DNA from: Pseudomonadota bacterium
GTDB lineage: Bacteria > Pseudomonadota > Gammaproteobacteria > Steroidobacterales > Steroidobacteraceae
Direction of reading: 5' to 3'
Assembly (NCBI GenBank): GCA_028067895.1
Contig: JAPTUI010000127.1
Span: forward strand, 1-8,364
DNA: 8,364 nucleotides
The translations under genes were made by a program, and so were the position numbers. The notes under the pieces were generated by a model. It ran no database searches. It worked only from the letters and a program-made list of their open reading frames with translations, and was not told where the DNA came from. Positions 1 to 7,144 of the stretch are shown here, one piece after another (positions within the stretch are counted from its first letter, which is position 1; every line of letters starts with the position of its first letter).

Positions 1-61
1 TATGGAAGCCGAGCGGCCTGCAAAGCCGCGTACAGCGGTTCGATTCCGCTCCTAGCCTCCA
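1..61 (+). tRNA. tRNA-Cys (GCA), 3' part; 5' end outside window
   Basis: This is the 3' three quarters of a cysteine tRNA gene. A perfect 5-bp anticodon stem (13-17 with 25-29) closes a 7-nt loop with anticodon GCA at 20-22. A perfect 5-bp T stem (34-38 with 46-50) closes the loop TTCGATT. The 3' acceptor strand CCTAGCC (51-57) is followed by discriminator T58, the base usual for tRNA-Cys, and an encoded CCA (59-61). The start of the gene, including the 5' acceptor strand and part of the D arm, lies before position 1. All visible stems pair, so this copy is probably functional. Its last 51 bases plus four more form the left copy of the 55-bp direct repeat that recurs near the right end of the window. 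Confidence 0.93.
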
Positions 62-65
62 ATAA
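11..65 (+). repeat. Left copy of 55-bp tRNA-Cys direct repeat (putative attL)
   Basis: This segment runs from the start of the anticodon arm to four bases past the CCA. It matches 8238-8292 at 49 of 55 positions without gaps. The differences are at 29, 30, 34, 35, 49 and 50. Duplication of a tRNA 3' end on both sides of accessory genes is the classic product of site-specific integration by a tyrosine recombinase. Reading this copy as attL is inference, because no integrase is in the window. Confidence 0.72.
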
Positions 66-107
66 CAGCAGTCCTGTCCCGTGCCGTGGTGTTGGAAGAC
101 AAACACT

Positions 108-229
108 ATGCGAACTGATCACTCCACCTACCGTGTCACCCTGTTGGGCGAGGACGGTGAGCACGTTGGGCTGTGCTCCGAATTTCCCTTCGCTGTCTGA
201 GCTGGCCAAGACTCCGGCGCTCCGGAGTT
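108..229 (+). pseudogene. HicB-family antitoxin remnant, frameshifted and truncated
   Basis: An ATG at 108 opens a 30-codon frame that ends at a TGA at 198-200. Its product begins MRTDHSTYRVT and contains GEHVGLCSEFP, closely resembling the N-terminus of HicB-type antitoxins (the partially degraded RNase H fold, typically YRVTWSEEDGEYVGLCAEFP). After the FP codons the homology continues one base further on: skipping one T at 189/190 gives SLSELAKTPALRS, matching the usual SLSWLAKTPEAAL. The gene therefore carries a +1 frameshift and then loses similarity near 229. The rest of HicB, including the C-terminal DNA-binding part, is missing. No hicA-like toxin gene fits in the 46 bp between it and the tRNA. 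It is best read as a dead fragment of a toxin-antitoxin locus next to the tRNA. Recognition is from memory of the family, not a search. Confidence 0.68.
211..228. repeat. GC-rich inverted repeat (7-bp stem, 4-nt loop)
   Basis: ACTCCGG (211-217) and CCGGAGT (222-228) are perfect inverted arms around CGCT. There is no T-run on either side, so it is not a standard intrinsic terminator. It sits at the point where HicB similarity ends and 30 bp before the predicted -35 box. It could be a regulator site, a transcript-insulating hairpin or simply part of the decayed antitoxin gene. Confidence 0.4.
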
Positions 230-258
230 CGGCGACGCGGCAGCGCTTGGTATCTCGG

Positions 259-288
259 GTGACCGAAGCTGAGCGGACGCAGTAGAAT
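259..288 (+). promoter_or_regulatory. Predicted sigma70 promoter of the regulator/efflux operon
   Basis: The -10 candidate TAGAAT (283-288) matches TATAAT at five of six positions, and the -35 candidate GTGACC (259-264) matches TTGACA at four of six, with an 18-bp spacer. It stands out because the region is GC-rich. Transcription would start near 295, leaving a leader of about 36 nt before the regulator ATG. The -35 box overlaps a short inverted repeat, TCGG-GTGA-CCGA (255-266), which might bind a regulator. I see no clear copy of the E. coli CusR or CopR box. No good Shine-Dalgarno sequence precedes the ATG at 331. Confidence 0.5.
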
Positions 289-330
289 GCGCGGCCCCCG
301 TCTGTGCTTTAGCCGGTTCGTGTTGCCCCG

Positions 331-1005
331 ATGAAAGTCCTGATCGTTGAGGATGAGCGAAAGACCGCTACGTATCTGAAGCGTGGGCTGGAAGAGAACG
401 GTTTCGTCGCCGATGTCGCCGAGAGCGGTGAGGACGGCAGTCACTTGGCCGAAACGCAGCCGTATGACCTGATCATTCTTGATGTGCAGCTGCCAGGGCG
501 CGACGGCTGGAGCGTGGTGACGGATCTGCGGCGCCGGGGGATCGAGACACCCGTCCTGTTCCTGACGGCTCGTGATGCGATTCGCGACCGGGTGAAGGGG
601 CTGGAGCTCGGCGCGGATGACTATCTGGTGAAGCCATTTGCCTTTTCGGAACTCTTGGCGCGCATTCGATCGCTTCTGCGGCGCGGACCGGCCAGGCAAT
701 CGACCATATTGAGAATGGCTGATCTCGAGCTCGATCTCGGGCGCCACCGGGCGCGACGGTCCGGGCAGGCGCTCGATCTGACGCCGAAGGAATTCCAGCT
801 CCTGTCATTCCTGCTTCAGCGCAGTGGCGAAGTGCTCTCGCGCACGCTGATCGCCGAGCAGGTCTGGGACATCAACTTCGAGAGCGACTCGAACGTCGTC
901 GAAGTCCACATGCGGCGATTGCGGTCGAAGGTGGACGACCCGTTCGAGGCGAAGCTCATTCATACGGTGCGCGGCGTTGGATACGTCCTCGAGCAACGCG
1001 CCTGA
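331..1005 (+). CDS. Heavy-metal two-component response regulator, OmpR/PhoB type (CusR/CzcR-like)
   Basis: This 224-residue cytoplasmic transcription factor is the expected partner of the kinase encoded next. The N-terminal receiver domain (about 1-115) has the acidic pair E7/D8, phospho-acceptor D51 in ILDVQLPGRDGW, switch T79 in LFLTAR and K101 in LVKPFAF. The C-terminal winged-helix domain (about 125-222) has the recognition helix around 187-200 (SNVVEVHMRRLRSK) and the closing hairpin HTVRGVGYVL. Length and motifs match the CusR/CopR/CzcR/SilR branch, which activates metal efflux operons after phosphorylation, and the downstream czc-type genes support that role. The ATG at 331 gives the family-typical MKVLIVEDE start, although no clear ribosome-binding site precedes it. 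Which metal-specific name applies cannot be decided from sequence. Confidence 0.92.
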   Translation: MKVLIVEDERKTATYLKRGLEENGFVADVAESGEDGSHLAETQPYDLIILDVQLPGRDGWSVVTDLRRRGIETPVLFLTARDAIRDRVKGLELGADDYLVKPFAFSELLARIRSLLRRGPARQSTILRMADLELDLGRHRARRSGQALDLTPKEFQLLSFLLQRSGEVLSRTLIAEQVWDINFESDSNVVEVHMRRLRSKVDDPFEAKLIHTVRGVGYVLEQRA

Positions 1006-2458
1006 GCGTAGGGCCGGCGGCGGGCGCGCCTCTCGGCGGCCCCCGTCGATCGCTTTGCGCATGACCGTTTGGTATGTGCTGTCCGCGTTCGCGCTGATCA
1101 TCGTGGCGACGGGGTTGCTCTACTGGGTGCTGGTCAACGGCATGTATCGGGAGGACCTGCACGACCTCAGGGACAATCTCGAGAACGCGTCCCTTCTGCT
1201 GGGTTCCTCGAGCGCTCGGCGGGGCGCTTCGTCTGCTCTCGAGGCGCCGCGGGCACGCGGGCATCGACCGGACATTTACGTGCGCGTCTTGGATTCGAGC
1301 GGGCGAGTGCTGATCGAAACTCCGGGCTTGTCGAGACAGCTGCCCGTCCCTACGAATGCGGTTCTCGCGGCGATCCCAGCGAGCGGCGGCACGAGCCGAC
1401 AGATCCTCTCGCGCCAGGGGGAGCCATTTTTGACGCTAATGGCGCACATTGGCGGAGCCCAACCGCGATTTCTGGAGGTTGCGCTGGATCGGGCGCATGA
1501 TGAATTTCTCCTGGCGCGCTACCGCGAGCGGCTCTGGCTGGTGCTCGGCGCATCGCTTGTGCTGTGTGCGGTCGTGGGCTTTCTCATCGCCCGGGCCGGG
1601 ATGCGTCCGATCGAGGGGATCAGCCGAACCGCCGAGCGCATCCGCGCCACCACGCTTCATGAGCGCATCTCGACGGACGGCCTGCCGCAGGAACTTCGCG
1701 GCTTGGCCGAAACGTTCAACAGCATGCTCGACCGGCTGGAACAGTCGTTCGCTCACATTTCCCAGTTCTCAGACGATGTGGCGCACGAGCTGCGCACCCC
1801 AATCAATAACCTGCGTGGGGAGATCGAAGTGGCGCTGGGAAAAGCGCGCTCGGCGGAGGAATACCGAGATGTCCTCGGCTCCTGCTTCGAGGAATGCACG
1901 CGCATTGCGCGGCTGATCCGAACGTTGCTCTTCCTGGCGCGATCGGATACGGCCGCCGATGCTTTGCAGCGCGAGCCGCTCGACGTGGGCGAGGAGCTGG
2001 CGACGGTCGGCGCATTCTATGAGGCCGCTGCAGGGGAAGGTGGTGTGCAACTTCGCATCGAGAGCGCGCCGGGCCTGCGTGCGGAGCTCGACCGAACGCT
2101 CCTTCAGCAGGCGATCGGCAATCTGATCTCAAACGCCATCGCGCACACGCCGACGGGCGGTTCGGTCGAGCTGACCGCGACTGCGAGAGGACAGGACGTC
2201 GTGATCACTGTGACGGATAGTGGTTGCGGCATTGCGCCGCAGCATTTGCCGCATGTCTTCGAGCGCTTCTACCGCATCGAGCTGTCCCGCACCGGCTCGC
2301 AGCAGAACGCGGGGCTGGGGTTGGCTGTGGTCAAGAGCATCGTGAGCCGCCACGGCGGGCGGGTGGAGATCGAGAGCCGAATGGGAGAGGGTACCCGGGT
2401 GGGGCTCATTCTGCCGGCATCGGCCGCAGCGACGTCAGGGCAGCTTACGAAATCGTAA
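977..2458 (+). CDS. Heavy-metal sensor histidine kinase (CusS/CzcS-like)
   Basis: This inner-membrane kinase should detect a periplasmic metal and phosphorylate the regulator encoded just before it. From the TTG start it has 493 residues: TM1 about 31-53, a periplasmic sensor region about 54-180, TM2 about 186-206, HAMP about 207-260, then the H box FSDDVAHELRTP with phospho-acceptor H270. The catalytic domain has an N box (N382, N386), a G1 box (D414, G416, G418), an F box (VFERFYR, 427-433) and a G2 box (GLGLA, 446-450). All catalytic motifs are intact. The start is uncertain. TTG 977 overlaps the regulator by 29 bp and adds a basic N-terminus; ATG 1061 (codon 29) would begin at the edge of TM1 and leave a 55-bp gap. 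Neither has a clear Shine-Dalgarno site. The family usually has a basic tail before TM1, which slightly favours 977. Confidence 0.9.
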   Translation: MDTSSSNAPERRAGGGRASRRPPSIALRMTVWYVLSAFALIIVATGLLYWVLVNGMYREDLHDLRDNLENASLLLGSSSARRGASSALEAPRARGHRPDIYVRVLDSSGRVLIETPGLSRQLPVPTNAVLAAIPASGGTSRQILSRQGEPFLTLMAHIGGAQPRFLEVALDRAHDEFLLARYRERLWLVLGASLVLCAVVGFLIARAGMRPIEGISRTAERIRATTLHERISTDGLPQELRGLAETFNSMLDRLEQSFAHISQFSDDVAHELRTPINNLRGEIEVALGKARSAEEYRDVLGSCFEECTRIARLIRTLLFLARSDTAADALQREPLDVGEELATVGAFYEAAAGEGGVQLRIESAPGLRAELDRTLLQQAIGNLISNAIAHTPTGGSVELTATARGQDVVITVTDSGCGIAPQHLPHVFERFYRIELSRTGSQQNAGLGLAVVKSIVSRHGGRVEIESRMGEGTRVGLILPASAAATSGQLTKS

Positions 2459-2507
2459 TCTGAGCGTCAGCGCCGCGTCACCTGCGCCCGGGTAGGCTCC
2501 TTGGCGT

Positions 2508-3878
2508 ATGAAGGAGATCTCACTCCGGGCAGCGAGGCGCCTGGCCGTCCTGCTCGTCCTGCCGCTGGCCAGTTGCGCCACCTATCGGGCACGTCCGATC
2601 CATCCCGAGACCACGGCGCGCGCGCTTGCGGCACGAAGCCTGTCGGATCCGCGGCTCCTACGCTTCATCGAGGTCGAGGAGCATCGCGTCGGACCGCCGC
2701 GATGGAACCTGAAGACCCTCACGCTCGTGGCCACCTACGAGCGGCCGGACATGCCGCTTGCGATGGCGCAGTGGGGCGTTGCGAAGGCAGACGAGCTGAC
2801 CGCGGCGGAGCTGCCCAATCCAACGCTCTCGTTTCAGTCGAGCTACAACACGACGACGACCGTTCCATCACCTTGGAAAGTGGGACCGGTCGTCAGCTTT
2901 TTGATTCAATCCCTCGGCGAACGCCCCGCGCTCAAGGCACAGGCGCGCGCACAGGCCGAGGCGGCGCGACAGGCGATCGCGGTCACCGCGTGGCAACTGC
3001 GCGGCACAGTGCGCACTGCGTTCCTGACGCTCTGGGCGGCTGAGCGGGCTGTCTCGCTCTCGGCGCAGGGGCTCGCTCTGGCGAGTCAATACCAGAGTGC
3101 GGTGGCGCAACGCTACCGCGCCGGGATGGTCTCTGCGGCGATCCTCAACAGGGCGACGCTCGCACAGGAGCAGGCGCAGCTGGGTCTTGGAGCGGACCAG
3201 CGCACACTGCGCCTGGCCCATGCCGGTCTCGCGACGGCCCTCGGACTACCGGTGAGAGCGTTGCGCGGTGTCCACCTAGCTATGGCGGGGATTTCCCATC
3301 CGCGCCGACCCGGGAAGATAGGCGCGCTCATCCATGAGGCGTTGATCCGGCGGCCCGATGTCCTCGCTGCGCTGGCGCGTTACCGTGCGGCCGAAGCGGG
3401 ACTCAGGCTCGCGATCGCGCGGCAGTACCCATCGCTCGACTTCGGTCCGGGCTACCGCTACGACCAGGGCGATAACAAGTTCATCCTGGCGGTGTCGCTC
3501 CCGCTGCCGATCCTCAATCAGAACCAGGGACGGATCGCCGAGGCCCGAGCCGCTCGCCACGTCGCCGCAGAGCGATTCCTGGCGGTGCAAGCGCACGCTC
3601 TCGGGCAGATCGAGCGGGCTCAAGCCGACTGGCGGGCGAGCGTGGCGGAGCTCGCCAGCGCGCAACGCGTGCGGGCGTCGGCCGCCGAGATGCAAGGGCG
3701 ACGACGGGTCCAATTTGCGGCCGGCCAGATCGGCCGATTGCGGTTGCTCGGTGCCGAGGAGGCGTTCGTGCAGGCTGAGCAGGGGGCCCTGACCGCCTCG
3801 GTCCACGATCGAGACGCATTGGGGGAGCTCGAGGCGGCGCTCTATCACCCCTTCCTCGTCCCTGCGGAGAGTCGTTGA
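2508..3878 (+). CDS. CzcC-like outer-membrane factor of an RND metal efflux system (lipoprotein)
   Basis: This 456-residue protein is a TolC/OEP-family outer-membrane channel, the exit duct of a tripartite RND pump. The N-terminus is a lipoprotein signal peptide: basic MKEISLRAARR, a hydrophobic stretch, then the lipobox LASC with C23 as the predicted lipidated residue. The remainder has the alternating long helices and two repeats of the OEP fold (roughly 75-270 and 285-450), including EALIRRPDVLAALARYRAAE in the second repeat, a typical OEP motif. The length suits CzcC/CusC relatives. It starts 49 bp after the kinase gene; the only purine-rich sequence upstream is GGTAGG, spaced rather far from the ATG. 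Its stop codon overlaps the adaptor start by one base, so the two are probably translationally coupled. Confidence 0.87.
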   Translation: MKEISLRAARRLAVLLVLPLASCATYRARPIHPETTARALAARSLSDPRLLRFIEVEEHRVGPPRWNLKTLTLVATYERPDMPLAMAQWGVAKADELTAAELPNPTLSFQSSYNTTTTVPSPWKVGPVVSFLIQSLGERPALKAQARAQAEAARQAIAVTAWQLRGTVRTAFLTLWAAERAVSLSAQGLALASQYQSAVAQRYRAGMVSAAILNRATLAQEQAQLGLGADQRTLRLAHAGLATALGLPVRALRGVHLAMAGISHPRRPGKIGALIHEALIRRPDVLAALARYRAAEAGLRLAIARQYPSLDFGPGYRYDQGDNKFILAVSLPLPILNQNQGRIAEARAARHVAAERFLAVQAHALGQIERAQADWRASVAELASAQRVRASAAEMQGRRRVQFAAGQIGRLRLLGAEEAFVQAEQGALTASVHDRDALGELEAALYHPFLVPAESR

Positions 3879-4885
3879 TGCCCAAAAATGTCTTTCTCCC
3901 TCTCGTCGCGACTCTGACGGTGGCATTGGGGGCCAATGTTGCGCTCGCTGCCGGGCTCGCTCCTGTCACCCTCGACGCCAAAGCGATATCAGCCGGGCAG
4001 ATCCGCGTGGCGCGGCTGATGCGCCTCACCGCGTCACCCCAAATTTCCGCCTACGGGTTTGTTCTCGATCCGGGACCGCTCGTGACCCTGGCGGCTGACG
4101 TGGTTGCCGCACGCAGCGCAGCAGCGGCGGCAAGCGCGAGGGCAGCGCTTGCGCGCAACGAAGCGCGCCGCGCCGTTCACCTCTATCGCGCGCAGCACAA
4201 CATCTCACAGGCGGCGCTGCAAAGAGCACAGTCGACTCTCGCGGTGGCGGAGGCCGCCCGTGCCACGGCCGTTGCGCAACTCGCGCAATGGCGGACGAGG
4301 ATGCTCGCGGACTGGGGCTCGAAGCTCTTCGCCGCCGCGCTGTCCGGAAGCGCGCCGCTCCCGCGACTCGAGAAGGGCGCCGCCCAGCTCGTCGAGGTGA
4401 GTCTGCCGCTCGGTCAGGGGCTGGCGAATCCGCCTGCGGAGGCGTCCGCCACGACTCCAAGCGGCGGGGGGGTGCAGCTGCGCTTCGTGAGCCGGGCGCC
4501 GCGAGCGGCCGCCGGGGTGGCCGGAGAGAGCTTCTTCTATTTGATGGCCTCTCGAGCGTCGGCGGCGATCGGCACTCCGCTCAGCGTCGAATTCAGCGCC
4601 TCCACGGGCAAGTCGGGTGTGCTCGTACCCCGCTCGGCGGTGGTGTGGCACCAAGGTGAGCTCTTCTCCTTCCGCGAGATCACGCCCGACTCATTCGCGC
4701 CCGTGCCCATTCCCGGTGCATTCGTCACCAAGAAGGGATACTTCGTACCGGAAGGAGCGGGGACGCTGCTGCATCCCGGCGACCGCGTCGTCATCGATGG
4801 GGCGGCGCTCCTGTACTCCGCCGCCACGCAGTCGCGGGCTGCGACGACGGGCGTTGCCAAGGATGCCGACGATGACGAAGATTGA
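3878..4885 (+). CDS. CzcB-like periplasmic adaptor (membrane fusion protein) of the RND pump
   Basis: This 335-residue periplasmic adaptor should link the inner-membrane pump to the outer-membrane channel. A Sec signal peptide covers about 1-25 (hydrophobic core, then NVALAA). An Ala-rich helical hairpin follows (about 75-145), then a beta-rich part with LVEVSLPLGQ and a conserved C-terminal section with GVLVPRSAVVWHQGELFSF and LHPGDRVVIDGAALL, as in adaptors encoded with CzcA-type pumps. It is shorter than many CzcB proteins and shows no obvious full lipoyl domain. It ends in an acidic tail, DADDDED. I chose ATG 3878 rather than TTG 3875: it forms a TGATG overlap with the preceding stop and has GGAGA (3866-3870) at good spacing. 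The pump gene starts 12 bp downstream. Divergence from well-known adaptors makes this the least certain of the three pump components. Confidence 0.82.
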   Translation: MPKNVFLPLVATLTVALGANVALAAGLAPVTLDAKAISAGQIRVARLMRLTASPQISAYGFVLDPGPLVTLAADVVAARSAAAAASARAALARNEARRAVHLYRAQHNISQAALQRAQSTLAVAEAARATAVAQLAQWRTRMLADWGSKLFAAALSGSAPLPRLEKGAAQLVEVSLPLGQGLANPPAEASATTPSGGGVQLRFVSRAPRAAAGVAGESFFYLMASRASAAIGTPLSVEFSASTGKSGVLVPRSAVVWHQGELFSFREITPDSFAPVPIPGAFVTKKGYFVPEGAGTLLHPGDRVVIDGAALLYSAATQSRAATTGVAKDADDDED

Positions 4886-4897
4886 GGCGTCTCGCTG

Positions 4898-7144
4898 ATG
4901 CGCGCCGTCGTCGAATTCTGCCTGCGCTTCCGCTGGGTGGTCCTGTTCGCGGCGCTCGGACTGACCCTGCTCGGCCTGCTGGCAGTCATCCATGCGCCCT
5001 ACGACGTGTTCCCCGAGTTTGGCCAGCCCACAATAACTGTCGTCACCAATGCCGCGGGACTTGCTCCCCGGCAGATCGAGGCGTTGGTGACGACGCCGGT
5101 CGAGGACGCGGTCAACGGCATTCCCGGACTCTCGACTCTGCGCTCGCAATCCATGGAAGGTCTTTCGGTCGTCACCGCGGTATTCCATGGAAGCACCAAC
5201 GTGTATCTCGACCAACAGCTCGTGTCGCAGCGGCTCGGACCAGTGGCAGCGACGCTGCCATCTGGAGCAAAACCAGTCATAGCGCCGTTGCAGTCTTCCA
5301 CTGGGGTTGCCCTCTCAATCGGCTTGACCGCACAGAAATTCTCGCGGATGCAGCTGACCGAGATAGCCCGGTGGACGATCCGCCCGGCGTTGCTTGCCGT
5401 ACCGGGCGTGTCGAAGGTGGTCATCTTCGGCGCCCGCCCCGAGCAACTGCAGGTGCAATTCGATCCGGACAGGCTGATCGCGCTGCACACGGGCCTCAAT
5501 CAACTGACCACGGCGGCGGCCGCAGCGAGTGCGGTTCGCGGGGCCGGCGTCATCGATACCCCGAATCAGCAGCTCTTTTTGATGAGCCATGGGCAAGCCA
5601 CGACGCCTGCCGCGCTGGCGGGGAGCCTGTTCCTCCGCCGCGACCATCGCAGCGTCACCCTGGGCGAGGTCGCGCGTGTGGTCGAGGGATCGCCGCCTCC
5701 GATCGGCAGCGCGCGGGTGGGCACGAAGCCGGGCCTGGTGCTCGTCGTCGGATCGCAGTATGGCGCCAATACGCTCGCGGTGACGCGGGGACTGGATCAC
5801 GCGCTGGCGACGCTCGCGCCGCTCATGAAGCGTGATGGGATCATCGTCCAGCCGAACGGCCTGCGGCCCGCTTCTTTCATCGACGCCGCGCTCCACGATG
5901 TGCGCAACTCATTGGGCGCAGGCGGGGTGCTCATCTTCGTGGTGCTGTACCTTGCGATGCGCAACTGGCGAACGGCCGTGGTTTCCTTCGCCGCCATTCC
6001 GCTGTCCCTGCTCGCGGCCGCATTGATCCTCACCTGGCTCGGATTCAGCCTGAATACGCTCTCGCTCGGAGGGCTCGCGATCGCGCTCGGCGAGGTGGTG
6101 GACGATGCGGTCGTGGGGGTTGAGAACATCCATCGGCGCCTCCGTGAAAACCGCGGGCTCGCCCAGCCGCGAAGCGCTCTGGCTGTCATGCTGGGCGCGA
6201 CGCTGGAAGTGCGCAAGGCGGTGATATTCGCGACCTTCTCGGTCGTGCTGATCTTCTTGCCCATATTGCACTTGAGCGGCGTGGCCGGACGGCTGTTCCG
6301 CCCCCTGGCGCTGGCGTATATCCTCGCGATCCTGTCCTCGCTCGCCGTGGCGCTGACCGTCACGCCGGCCCTGGCGCTTTTTCTGCTCGGCCACGCTCCG
6401 CTCGATCCGGCCGATCCGCCGTTGCTCGCGAGGGCCAAGCGAAGCTACAGCCAGATGCTGGCCTTCGTCGATCGGCATCAGCGAGCGGTATTCGTTGCGG
6501 TGGCGGTCCTCGTGCTGGGTGGTCTCGCGAGCGTGCCGGTGCTGCGCACGAGCTTCCTTCCGCAGTTCAATGAGAACGACCTGATCGTTCACTTCGAGAC
6601 GGCCCCCGGGACCTCGCTTACCGCCACGACGCGCGTCGGGGAACGCGCGATCGGTATCATGGAGCGGCTGCCGGAAGTCGCCCACGTGGTCATGCATGTC
6701 GGCCGGGCACATCTCTCGAATGGCAACGCGCTCACCAACAAAGCGGAAATCGACGTGGGACTGTCGGCCCAGGGCGATGCCGACAGCGCCGCCGCCGAGC
6801 GCAAGATCCTGGCCGCCGTCAGGGGAGCGCCCGGGGTGCGCTGGTGGGCGAACACTTTTCTCACCGAGCGTATTCACGAGACGCTCTCGGGGGTCACTGC
6901 GCCGGTAGTGGTGACGATCTTTGGGCGTCATCTCGCCGCACTGAACGCAGATGCCCGACGGGTGGCGGCGGCGCTGCGAGAGGTCCCGGGAGCGGCCGGT
7001 GTGCGCATTCAGGCGCCCCCCGGCACGCCGGAGCTGTCCATCCGCCTGGACCGCGCGGCGCTGACACGCTATGGGTTCACGCCCGCCGAGGTACTGCGCG
7101 CCATCCAGACGAGCTACAGTGGGCGCACAGTAGGCCCCTTCTAG
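4898..7144 (+). CDS. CzcA-like heavy-metal RND efflux pump, N-terminal 748 residues, ended by premature amber codon
   Basis: This is the inner-membrane proton-driven pump subunit of the HME-RND family. TM1 lies at about 8-30, the first porter loop follows, TM2-TM6 span about 338-500, TM7 about 527-550, then the second periplasmic loop begins. TM4 carries the proton-relay signature GEVVDDAVVGVEN (E399, D402, D403, E409). Codon 749 is TAG (7142-7144), but the same frame continues with clear CzcA homology to 7987. The intact gene would thus be 4898-7987, 1029 codons plus stop, the normal family length. As read, the product lacks part of the second porter loop and TM8-TM12 and should not work, since RND pumps need all twelve helices and a trimer. 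The ATG at 4898 follows the adaptor stop by 12 bp with GAGG (4884-4887) upstream. The truncation could be a real mutation, a suppressed stop or a sequencing error. Confidence 0.9.
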   Translation: MRAVVEFCLRFRWVVLFAALGLTLLGLLAVIHAPYDVFPEFGQPTITVVTNAAGLAPRQIEALVTTPVEDAVNGIPGLSTLRSQSMEGLSVVTAVFHGSTNVYLDQQLVSQRLGPVAATLPSGAKPVIAPLQSSTGVALSIGLTAQKFSRMQLTEIARWTIRPALLAVPGVSKVVIFGARPEQLQVQFDPDRLIALHTGLNQLTTAAAAASAVRGAGVIDTPNQQLFLMSHGQATTPAALAGSLFLRRDHRSVTLGEVARVVEGSPPPIGSARVGTKPGLVLVVGSQYGANTLAVTRGLDHALATLAPLMKRDGIIVQPNGLRPASFIDAALHDVRNSLGAGGVLIFVVLYLAMRNWRTAVVSFAAIPLSLLAAALILTWLGFSLNTLSLGGLAIALGEVVDDAVVGVENIHRRLRENRGLAQPRSALAVMLGATLEVRKAVIFATFSVVLIFLPILHLSGVAGRLFRPLALAYILAILSSLAVALTVTPALALFLLGHAPLDPADPPLLARAKRSYSQMLAFVDRHQRAVFVAVAVLVLGGLASVPVLRTSFLPQFNENDLIVHFETAPGTSLTATTRVGERAIGIMERLPEVAHVVMHVGRAHLSNGNALTNKAEIDVGLSAQGDADSAAAERKILAAVRGAPGVRWWANTFLTERIHETLSGVTAPVVVTIFGRHLAALNADARRVAAALREVPGAAGVRIQAPPGTPELSIRLDRAALTRYGFTPAEVLRAIQTSYSGRTVGPF
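7142..7144 (+). other. In-frame TAG interrupting the RND pump gene
   Basis: The surrounding frame reads GRTVGPF-stop-TAGLSFPIVVVLPP. Related pumps read like VGQVYEGERRFDIVVRLP without a gap, so the stop stands where an aromatic residue, often Tyr, is expected. A single third-base change from TAC or TAT would produce it. There is no frame change, insertion or deletion at this point. Confidence 0.88.

Noticed and set aside
2501..3043. A 180-codon + strand frame overlapping the start of the outer-membrane factor
   Set aside because: It is a frame shadow: the other frame has a lipoprotein signal and OEP motifs, while this one is Gly/Ala/Arg-rich with no domain.
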